A stretch of DNA of 64,000 bases, taken from Salinimicrobium marinum. GTDB taxonomy: Bacteria > Bacteroidota > Bacteroidia > Flavobacteriales > Flavobacteriaceae. The stretch is from assembly GCF_014651535.1 (NCBI RefSeq), contig NZ_BMXB01000001.1, positions 309,470-373,469 on the forward strand. Reading direction: 5' to 3'. The position numbers and the translations under genes were made by a program. A model generated the notes under the pieces. It ran no database searches. It was given only the letters and a program-made list of their open reading frames with translations, and was not told where the DNA came from. The first letter of the stretch is position 1. Each line of letters opens with the position of its first letter. Below, piece after piece: positions 24,501 to 30,645 of the stretch.

Positions 24501-26049
24501 TGCCATACCAGTTTTTCTTGTTTTGAATCGGCTTCATAAATAATGCAGTCATCATAGGAACGTAGGTAAGGCACAAGATGATGGCACCTATCATTGCAAA
24601 ACCAAAAGTGTAAGCCATTGGTTTGAACATTTTGCCTTCCACCCCGGTAAGGAATAAAATAGGTGCAAACACAATCAGGATAATAATTTGACCAAAAAAT
24701 GCCGACCTCATCATAGTGCTTCCGGAATCGTAAGCTACCTCATCCATAACAGCCTGATTAAATTTGACTTTGCCGGCTTTAATCCTTTTATGGATTTCAT
24801 AAACGGCACCTTCTATGATAATAACCGCACCATCAATGATTATCCCGAAGTCGATGGCACCCAGGCTCATCAGGTTTGCCCAAACGCCAAACTGCTTCAT
24901 AAGAATAAAAGCAAAAAGCAGAGAAAGAGGAATGGTGGTAGCAGTAATTAAACCTCCGCGCAAGCTACCAAGAAGAAAAACCAAAGCAAAAATTACAATT
25001 AAGGCTCCTTCCAACAGGTTTTTAGTCACAGTATCGGTTGTTCTGCCAATTAGCATACTTCTGTCAATGATGGGCCTGATTTCAAGTCCTTCCGGCAAGG
25101 ATTCTTCCACCTCTGCCATCCTGTCTTTTACATTCTGTATCACTGCATTAGGATTGGAACCTTTCAGCATCATAATAATACCCCCCACAGCTTCCTCTCC
25201 ATCCTGGGTAAAAGCACCATAACGCACCTGACTTCCAAAATTCACTTCTTCGGCTATATCTCCAATCGTAACAGGAGTATTATTTTCATGGGTAACCACT
25301 ATTTTCCTGATGTCATCTAAGGACTGGATCAGGCCTTCTCCCCGAATGAAGTTGGACATTCTGTTCCTCTCAATGTAGGCTCCACCGGTATTTACATTAT
25401 TCCGGGCCAGGGCCTCATACACCTGAGAGATACTTACATCCAGCGCGTTTAATTTTTCAGGGTTGATGGCTACTTCGTACTGCTTGATTGATCCACCAAA
25501 CGAATTGACTTCCACAACCCCTTCCAGCAGGGTTAACTGCCTTTTTACAATCCAGTCCTGAATACTGCGAAGCTCAACAGGAGTATATTGCGTCTCAAAA
25601 CCGGGTTGCGGCTGAATGGTATATTCATAAATCTGTCCTAGCCCGGTAGAAATTGGACCCATCGATGGGCTACCAAAGTTTTCCGGAATGGTTTCCTGCA
25701 GTTCGGTCAATTTTTCCTGAACCAGCTGTCGGGGTAAATAAGTGCCCATGTCATCTTCAAAAACGATAGTTACCACCGAGAGTCCGAAGCGGGAAATAGA
25801 CCGTAATTCAGTCACCCCAGGAAGATTACCCATTGCCAGTTCGACCGGATAAGTGACAAACTGTTCAATATCTTCAGTACCTAAGCTGGGAGATTGGGTA
25901 ATAACCTGCACCTGATTATTTGTAATATCAGGAACCGAACCCAGGTTTACGGTCATCATAGACCATACTCCGGCTCCAATAAGTGCCAATGTTAGCAAAC
26001 CTATTATAAACTTATTGTTTATAGAGAATGCTATAATTTTGTTAATCAT
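21571..26049 (-). CDS. czcA: CzcA-type RND pump fused to a TolC-family channel
   Basis: This 1492-residue fusion has two parts. Residues 1 to about 1045 are a heavy-metal RND transporter: GAIDFGIIIDGAVIIIEGAV in helix 4 with its two proton-relay Asp residues, MMRSAFFGQIIILIVFAPI, and the late AVLNGLVLVNRFN. After a basic, Ser/Asn-rich linker comes a single hydrophobic stretch ending in STRAGAQ, which looks like an internal signal peptide. Residues about 1090-1492 form a TolC/CzcC-like channel (LTLEEAQKRAIEVFPRIRAA, QTQLELKTTYTRAREEYLKW). The pump drives Zn/Cd/Co out of the periplasm by proton exchange. Such fusions occur in other Bacteroidota. Confidence 0.95.
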   Translation of the reverse strand: MINKIIAFSINNKFIIGLLTLALIGAGVWSMMTVNLGSVPDITNNQVQVITQSPSLGTEDIEQFVTYPVELAMGNLPGVTELRSISRFGLSVVTIVFEDDMGTYLPRQLVQEKLTELQETIPENFGSPSMGPISTGLGQIYEYTIQPQPGFETQYTPVELRSIQDWIVKRQLTLLEGVVEVNSFGGSIKQYEVAINPEKLNALDVSISQVYEALARNNVNTGGAYIERNRMSNFIRGEGLIQSLDDIRKIVVTHENNTPVTIGDIAEEVNFGSQVRYGAFTQDGEEAVGGIIMMLKGSNPNAVIQNVKDRMAEVEESLPEGLEIRPIIDRSMLIGRTTDTVTKNLLEGALIVIFALVFLLGSLRGGLITATTIPLSLLFAFILMKQFGVWANLMSLGAIDFGIIIDGAVIIIEGAVYEIHKRIKAGKVKFNQAVMDEVAYDSGSTMMRSAFFGQIIILIVFAPILFLTGVEGKMFKPMAYTFGFAMIGAIILCLTYVPMMTALFMKPIQNKKNWYGKLERWLEKVSDKIIGGIHRAYLPILKVSLRLRAAVIIGSIVLLGAAGYVFSTMGGEFIPQLDEGDIAMQALIRPGSSLTESIEVSKKIEILLLENFPEIKTVTARIGVADIPTDPMPMDIADMYLILEKDRDKWVSAETKEGLIEQIQELLNKNLTGVNFVFTQPVELRFNELLEGVREDIAVKLYGEDLDVLSTKVQEMAEIIQTVPGAGDVNAERTSGLPQMTVRYNRDKLAQYDLDIQKINEYISTAFAGGVAGVVFEGERRFDLVVRFDEAHRQSIEDLRTLYIDLADGTQIPISEIADIGYVPGPMQISRDDTYRRTYVGVNTRGRDVESVVNDIQARLDAELDLPPGYYITYGGEFENLQSAKDRLIIVVPIALFLIFVLLYFALKSFSQSIMIYMAIPLAAIGGIFALWLRDMPFSISAGVGFIVLFGVAVLNGLVLVNRFNSLKEEGVTSIKDRILIGTKERIRPIMLTATTDILGFMPMAFSTSAGAEVQQPLATVVIGGMLTATLLTLVVLPVLYTLIENMKNRRRSSNNSNGFAPAPAILVALLSVGSLLGFSTRAGAQENNFLQKNIPVQSETVQQQDSLQTLTLEEAQKRAIEVFPRIRAAALEIESQQALKKTAWDFGNTQLFTGAEEISSGSDNADLGVYTQIGVQQQNIDIFGIAPRLKLQKERVALAEEALDLSILEVELEVSRAWASVYAAKNAYETLRSLDSSFTDIERAAQIRLETETISRLEYLATVNQGNEVEIQKEQAYRDYLKALQRFNLWFASDTLYTVPNVPTEEIDEPISELLQPLGNHPLLDVFEQRVEVADATFKERRAQFLPKFQAQYGRQKIDGQTGFYQYQVGISIPLFFGPELGRTQSARLNREIADANLQQTQLELKTTYTRAREEYLKWLNSWRYYQEEALPLAVEQREGAIIAYREGAIDYVTFLQNIRDAVRIEIDAWEALANYLNSRSQLEYFMNTSE

Positions 26050-26142
26050 TAATAATAGAATTTAATTCAACATAAATAGATGAGATGGCCATTAATGAAG
26101 TCAATGGCGTAAGGATATAATTATCCTATCACAAAAGTTGAA

Positions 26143-26463
26143 TTAAACGCGGGGTGGTTGAAAGTGAGAAAAGGCAATTTCTTTGCCGACACGCTCTCCA
26201 AACAAAGGTGTCAAAAAAGGTATTTTTGGTTCAAAAATTTCGAAGGCACTGGGAGTGCTTCTCACCAAATGGATATGACAGCAGTGACACTGGCAAAAAG
26301 GAGGACAGTCATCAGAAGTCCCCTGCTGGTCTCCCGGCTGATCCTGGTATATTTCCATACTAACGGAGACAGTATCCTGATTTTCAGACACGGCTGTATC
26401 ATCACAGGGTATAAAGTTTAGCCCCAGGAAATAAACGGATAATATGACTGCGAAAAATTTCAC
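26143..26463 (-). CDS. DUF6660-type Cys/His-rich small protein
   Basis: This 106-residue exported protein starts with GTG at 26461-26463. It has a signal-like helix (AVILSVYFLGLNFIP), an acidic middle and the metal-binding-looking cluster DDCPPFCQCHCCHIHL. Proteins of this pattern precede czcA in many Bacteroidota and probably bind metal in the periplasm or act as a leader. It is the first gene of the efflux operon, 93 bp upstream of the pump gene. The -7 box ends 4 bases before the GTG, so its mRNA may have no leader. Confidence 0.85.
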   Translation of the reverse strand: MKFFAVILSVYFLGLNFIPCDDTAVSENQDTVSVSMEIYQDQPGDQQGTSDDCPPFCQCHCCHIHLVRSTPSAFEIFEPKIPFLTPLFGERVGKEIAFSHFQPPRV

Positions 26464-26467
26464 ATTG

Positions 26468-26502
26468 CAAAGGTATTAAAATATGAATGCACAGGAAGTG
26501 CA
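26468..26502 (-). promoter_or_regulatory. Promoter and operator of the czc operon
   Basis: On the minus strand the palindrome TGCACTTCCTGTGCA (26488-26502) is followed after 12 bp by the consensus -7 box TACCTTTG (26468-26475). The operator covers the -33 region, so a bound protein would block polymerase. With the -7 box ending at 26468, transcription should begin at or next to the GTG start codon. Confidence 0.7.
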
Positions 26503-26988
26503 ATTAATAGATAGATGAGCTAATGAAAGGTTACTTAACCTAAGTTTAGAAACGGTGGCAGGCTTGTACATATTAATGTTGTGTTTAAAATGGCAATTAC
26601 GGGAGGGAGAAGCCTAATTTTGAAATTCCTTCAGTAATAAAGATTGCCCCATCTAAGTTTTCCATCTAACCACTTTAGCGATGGTTTTACGGAAATTTCA
26701 TTATTGAGTACTTTCTTTTACATCACAGTAACGGCATTGAGAATGGAAAACAAAGGGATTTATATACCAGCCATCCAGAAAGATATTTTCTATCTCAATG
26801 GGAATTTATTCTACATCCTATCCTACTTTTTTATTTTAATTATCAGCGACAAAAATGATTCAGCGATTTTCTTTATTTTTTCCTCCAGATAACTGATTAG
26901 TTGAATTAAAATGATGCCATTTGTAAAATAAAAAATAGTCCTACACCCTCGGATGTCAAAAATAATTAGCCGAACAAAATATTTCATG
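26503..26988. other. 486-bp gap between divergent metal operons
   Basis: The gap separates the leftward czc promoter from the rightward mercury promoter. A plus-strand frame at 26644-26892 (82 codons) is rich in Phe/Ile/Ser, has no ribosome site and resembles nothing known, so I do not call it. I see no insertion-sequence ends or strong terminator. Confidence 0.5.
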
Positions 26989-27024
26989 TATTTAAGTACT
27001 TGCTTAAATAATTTTTTACCTTTG
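26989..27024 (+). promoter_or_regulatory. ArsR-type operator and -7 box of the mercury operon
   Basis: A perfect inverted repeat TATTTAAG-TACTTG-CTTAAATA (26989-27010; 8-6-8) lies directly before the consensus -7 box TACCTTTG (27017-27024). Its position over the spacer and -33 region is typical for ArsR/SmtB repressor operators. Only 4 bases separate the -7 box from the ATG at 27029, so the transcript is probably leaderless. Confidence 0.75.
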
Positions 27025-27028
27025 TTTT

Positions 27029-27397
27029 ATGGAAGAAAATAGTTGCATACGGAAAGAGGCCGATTTGAACCAAATCAAACGGTGTAAAGAACAAATATCA
27101 GAAGTTGAAGAGGCAGTAGGTGCCTTAACCAATAAGCTCTCTTTAGTAAGTAATAGCGTAAGATTAAAGATTCTTTATGTCCTTCAGGCAGAGGAAAGGT
27201 TATGTGTTTGTGATTTAAGTGATATTCTGAACATGACCATACCAGCAGTTTCGCAACACTTGCGAAAGTTGAAGGACAGGGATTTTGTAAAATCGGAAAA
27301 GGAAGGTCAAACAATCTTTTACTCGCTACGGGATGACCATCGGGAACTTCTTGCTCCTTTTTTTAATTTGTTGAATCGGCAACCTGAAGCCATATGA
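27029..27397 (+). CDS. ArsR/CadC-family metal repressor
   Basis: This 122-residue winged-helix repressor has the metal site of the CadC type, an LCVCDLSD motif in the DNA-binding region plus two N-terminal Cys residues (NSCIRKE and KRCKEQ), and the recognition helix ending PAVSQHLRKLKDRDF. Thiophilic metals such as Hg, Cd or Pb should release it from DNA. It leads the mercury-type operon, overlapping the next gene by 4 bp, and replaces the MerR regulator of proteobacterial mer operons. Its likely operator is the 8-6-8 palindrome just upstream. Confidence 0.92.
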   Translation: MEENSCIRKEADLNQIKRCKEQISEVEEAVGALTNKLSLVSNSVRLKILYVLQAEERLCVCDLSDILNMTIPAVSQHLRKLKDRDFVKSEKEGQTIFYSLRDDHRELLAPFFNLLNRQPEAI

Positions 27398-27993
27398 ATG
27401 CTAAAAACAGTTTACTTGGAGTGGGAATTTTAACTGGTATCTCCAGTTCCCTTTGTTGCATAACTCCCTTACTTACTATAGTAGCAGGAACGGGAACCAT
27501 GGCAGGTGCATTTGAATGGTTGGAGCCTTTTAGATGGCCTCTTGTCGTGATTTCCCTTTTTGCTTTGGCTGTTGCCTGGTATCTTAAGATTAAACCTGTC
27601 AAGGTTGAGGATTGCGGTTGCGACACAGAATCTCGAACATCATTCTTCCAATCCAGAACATTTTTGGGTGGAGTGACTGTTTTTGTTGCCTTGAGTTTAG
27701 CATTTCCTTACTACGCAGAAGCTTTTTATCCTTCCAATGAAAGAGAAGTTGTGTTCGTGCAGGAGAAAAACATTCAAACCATGGAATTCTTAGTGAGCGG
27801 TATGACCTGCGCAGGATGTGAGGGTCATGTAAAATCCGAAGTTAACAAGCTGAATGGTATTGTTTCCTGCAAAGTATCTTACGAAGATGGTAACACGGTT
27901 GTCGAATTCGATAATACACGTACTAATGTTCAAGAGGTAAAAACGGCTATTGCACGAACAGGATATAAAGTAACAGAAATTAGAAAACAATGA
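27394..27993 (+). CDS. merTP: Mercuric transport protein, MerT-MerP fusion
   Basis: This 199-residue inner-membrane protein has the MerT Cys pair in helix 1 (SSLCCITPLLT, about residues 22-23), a second Cys site (VEDCGCDTES), a third helix and a C-terminal HMA domain with SGMTCAGCEGHV (about residue 137). In other bacteria MerT and MerP are separate proteins; in this group they are fused, with HMA presenting Hg(II) to the membrane part. It overlaps both neighbours by 4 bp. Confidence 0.93.
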   Translation: MNAKNSLLGVGILTGISSSLCCITPLLTIVAGTGTMAGAFEWLEPFRWPLVVISLFALAVAWYLKIKPVKVEDCGCDTESRTSFFQSRTFLGGVTVFVALSLAFPYYAEAFYPSNEREVVFVQEKNIQTMEFLVSGMTCAGCEGHVKSEVNKLNGIVSCKVSYEDGNTVVEFDNTRTNVQEVKTAIARTGYKVTEIRKQ

Positions 27994-29336
27994 AACAATA
28001 TGATGTTATAGTAATAGGTTCAGGTATGTCGGGTATGACCGTTGCGAACAAGTGTGCTTCCAAAGGATTAAAAGTAGCTGTGACAGATGAGCTACCCTAT
28101 GGTGGAACTTGTGCTCTTCGTGGTTGTGACCCAAAAAAGATAATTATTGGTGCTACCGAAGTGAGAGACTTCGCTCAACGTCTGGTAGGAAAGGGTATTA
28201 ATACGGTTCCTCAAGTAGAATGGAAGGACATTATGGCCTTTAAACAGGAATTTGTAGATGCAATGCCTGAAAAAATTGAAAAAGGATATAAACACAATGA
28301 TATCGACACCTATCATGGTGCCGCTCGCTTCATCGGCAGTGATGCAGTCGAAATTGCATCGGAAGTTTTAAAGGGAAGCAAGATTGTTATTGCAACTGGA
28401 GCACGTCCACGCCAGTTGAAATTTGACGGTGGTCACCTTGCATTGACAAGTACAGATTTTTTAAATCTTCAGGAACTTCCTAACTCATTAATCTTTATAG
28501 GTGGTGGATACATTGCCTTTGAGTTTGCACATATAGCTAAGCGATGTGGAGCAGAAGTTACCATCATACATCGGGGACCTCAGCCTTTGGAGAATTTTGA
28601 TAAGGATATAGTTCACCATTTGTCGGAGGCCACCAGAAAACTTGGAGTAAGATTGATGCTCGAAACAAACGTCACGGGAATCAAGCAAGATGCAAAAGGT
28701 TATACGGTAATTGGTGAAACAAATGGTTCCGAAACAGAGTTTACAGCTGAAGCTGTTTTCAACAGTGCGGGAAGAGTACCCCATATTGATGACTTGAACT
28801 TGAAGAAGGCTTCTGTAAATTATAACAAGAAAGGAATTGAGGTCAATAAGTACTTACAAAGTACCTCCAATCCATCCATATATGCTGCTGGTGACGCTGC
28901 CGATACTGATGGGCTTCCATTAACCCCGGTAGCTGTTTATGAAGGTAATATCATTGCTTCCAACATATTAAAGGGTAAAAATAAGAAACCGGAATATCCA
29001 CCTATGCCGTCAGTTGTCTTTACCCTACCACCTATGGCTTCGGTAGGTCTGACTGAAGTGGAAGCGGAGAAAGCTGGGTTAAATATCAAAGTGAACAGTA
29101 AGGCAGTTCCAGGGTGGTTCAATGCTAAACGTCTTAACGTTCAGGAATATGCTTATAAAACCATAATAGACACTGATAAAAGTACTTTGGTGGGAGCTCA
29201 TCTCATTGGTCCGGGGGTAGAAGAAACGATTAACTTTTTCTCACTTGCGATGTACAAAGAGGTGCCAGTACGAGACTTAAAGAAAATGATTTATGCCTAT
29301 CCGACAATGGGCTCGGATATCACATCAATGTTATAA
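27990..29336 (+). CDS. Flavin disulfide oxidoreductase, MerA-like
   Basis: This 448-residue class I flavoprotein has the FAD motif GSGMSGMTVANKCASKG, redox Cys pair C41/C46 in GTCALRGCDPKK, the NAD(P) motif FIGGGYIAFEFAHI and the C-terminal interface (YPTMGSDITSML). Position in the operon argues for Hg(II) reduction to Hg(0). However, it lacks the C-terminal vicinal Cys pair of classical MerA, has no N-terminal HMA domain and carries PKK in place of PSK. Either it is a divergent mercuric reductase relying on the fused MerTP, or it reduces another thiol substrate. Confidence 0.85.
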   Translation: MKQYDVIVIGSGMSGMTVANKCASKGLKVAVTDELPYGGTCALRGCDPKKIIIGATEVRDFAQRLVGKGINTVPQVEWKDIMAFKQEFVDAMPEKIEKGYKHNDIDTYHGAARFIGSDAVEIASEVLKGSKIVIATGARPRQLKFDGGHLALTSTDFLNLQELPNSLIFIGGGYIAFEFAHIAKRCGAEVTIIHRGPQPLENFDKDIVHHLSEATRKLGVRLMLETNVTGIKQDAKGYTVIGETNGSETEFTAEAVFNSAGRVPHIDDLNLKKASVNYNKKGIEVNKYLQSTSNPSIYAAGDAADTDGLPLTPVAVYEGNIIASNILKGKNKKPEYPPMPSVVFTLPPMASVGLTEVEAEKAGLNIKVNSKAVPGWFNAKRLNVQEYAYKTIIDTDKSTLVGAHLIGPGVEETINFFSLAMYKEVPVRDLKKMIYAYPTMGSDITSML

Positions 29337-29344
29337 ACATACCT

Positions 29345-29551
29345 ATGGAAACTATTTTAAAATCTGTTTTGACGTGTTCTAATTGCGGCCACTCCAAGCA
29401 AGAAGAAATGCCAACAGATGCCTGCCAGTTTTTTTATCAATGTGAGCAATGTAAAGAGGTTTTAAGGCCCAAAGAGGGTGATTGTTGTGTGTTCTGTTCA
29501 TTTGGAAGTATTCCCTGTCCTCCTATTCAGGAGAATAAAAGTTGCTGTTAA
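29345..29551 (+). CDS. GDCCVxC-domain small protein
   Basis: This 68-residue Cys-rich protein contains two CxxC zinc-ribbon-like pairs (TCSNCGH and QCEQCKE), the signature GDCCVFCSFG and a C-terminal SCC. The family includes selenocysteine versions (GDU); here the codon is TGT, so it is a Cys form. It starts 8 bp after the oxidoreductase gene and ends the operon. The link with mercury resistance is by genomic association; biochemical activity is not known to me. Confidence 0.88.
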   Translation: METILKSVLTCSNCGHSKQEEMPTDACQFFYQCEQCKEVLRPKEGDCCVFCSFGSIPCPPIQENKSCC

Positions 29552-30019
29552 ATTCCCTTTTATAATTTGATTTCCACCCGGGGATATGTTTTTAAAATTA
29601 ATAGTCTCCGGTAAAAAATCAAGATCGTTCCGCCAAAGGCAAAACGGCAAGAGAGAGGAAGTAAGACTAGGTTTTAATTATCTGATAAACAGATGGTTAT
29701 AGCGTAAATATTTTTTACAACAGGCTAATTATCAGCAGAATTTATAATGCTTTAAAAGCAAGCTGTATAATTGAAAATACTCTTCAATGCCTCATTCATC
29801 AGGGATTTTAGCTGTTACCCAAAAAAACCCGGCTACAGAGCATTAATATAGTTCTTAAGAGGGAGAAGAATTGTCGTAGTCTTGACGGTATATTGAGGTT
29901 CGCCGAGATGCCGCTCAAAAGAGTTTTATATAATGAAATTAAGAAAGCTTATTTCGCTTAGCCAATTAGTACAACATTTTTCCATAATAGTATAACACTA
30001 GCTGCTATTTTATATTTAA
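29552..30019. other. Gap after the mercury operon
   Basis: About 470 bp without a credible gene. A minus-strand frame near 29800-29930 reads LSGISANLNIPSRLRQFFSL and then stops, too short to assign. No terminal repeats, tRNA-like folds or strong terminator were found. The gap marks the border between the mercury and copper regions. Confidence 0.4.
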
Positions 30020-30038
30020 TTTCGCTTTTTAAGCGAAA
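30020..30038. promoter_or_regulatory. Palindrome upstream of the first HYC_CC_PP gene
   Basis: A perfect inverted repeat TTTCGCTT-TTT-AAGCGAAA lies 22 bp before the ATG at 30060. It could be an operator for a copper regulator or an RNA hairpin in the leader. It is not shared with the second HYC_CC_PP gene, whose upstream region has a different palindrome. Confidence 0.45.
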
Positions 30039-30059
30039 AAATTAGGAGATCATTCTATT

Positions 30060-30497
30060 ATGGGAATGTTTTCTCCATTGACGATGAAAAGTACATTGCG
30101 TAATATTGTCTCTATTTTGATGGCACTTGTGGTGTTGTTGTCTACTTTATCTTTTACTGTAGAAAAACATTTCTGTGGAGGTCTTTTAATGGATCTGGCT
30201 GTCTTTTCTGAAGCTAAAAGTTGCGTAATGGGAATTCATGATCATTACAATATGGCCACTTCCATGAAGAAGGATCATTGTTGTAGTAATGAAAAAATTT
30301 TAGTTGAAGGTCAGGACGAGTTGAAAAATTCGTTTTTATCGCTGGATTTTAAACAACAGGTGTTTTTAGGTGCTTTTGCGAATTCCTATGTGTCTCTATT
30401 TAATTATATACCTCGGCAGGTGCCGGCTTACACATTTTATTCTCCTCCTTTGCTGATCCATAGTATTTATCTTCGGGATCAGGTGTTTCTTATTTGA
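30060..30497 (+). CDS. HYC_CC_PP family small exported protein (1)
   Basis: This 145-residue Bacteroidota family protein has a signal helix (ILMALVVLLSTLSFTV), then the first family site KHFCGG, the second KKDHCCSNE and the third YSPPLL near the C terminus. The three sites give the family its name. Its paralogue lies at 36857-37252. Both precede copper genes, which suggests periplasmic copper binding or a regulatory leader. A start at 30084 is also possible, but AGGAG about 11 bp before 30060 favours the longer form. A 7-bp-stem hairpin follows the gene. Confidence 0.85.
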   Translation: MGMFSPLTMKSTLRNIVSILMALVVLLSTLSFTVEKHFCGGLLMDLAVFSEAKSCVMGIHDHYNMATSMKKDHCCSNEKILVEGQDELKNSFLSLDFKQQVFLGAFANSYVSLFNYIPRQVPAYTFYSPPLLIHSIYLRDQVFLI

Positions 30498-30514
30498 TTT
30501 AATATTTTTGTCAA

Positions 30515-30536
30515 TACCAGTTACTTACTACTGGTA
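30515..30536 (+). terminator. Hairpin between HYC_CC_PP (1) and the multicopper oxidase
   Basis: A perfect stem TACCAGT / ACTGGTA with an 8-base loop lies 18 bp after the HYC_CC_PP stop. No T-run follows, so it may be a processing or attenuation element more than an intrinsic terminator. A hairpin in the matching place follows the second HYC_CC_PP gene. Confidence 0.45.
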
Positions 30537-30645
30537 AGGTATATCTGTTTTAGGAGTGAATTAAAATATTCATTGAGATTATACTTTATTTGAAATAGCC
30601 ACTACAAATGACTTCATGTTCAAATATTAATTAAATTAATAGGAA

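Noticed and set aside
26644-26892. 82-codon plus-strand frame between the czc and mercury promoters
   Set aside because: AT-driven Phe/Ile/Ser-rich composition, no ribosome site, no family and no operon context.
29345-29551. Selenocysteine in the GDCCVxC protein
   Set aside because: The relevant codons are TGT, not TGA, so the Cys form is encoded.
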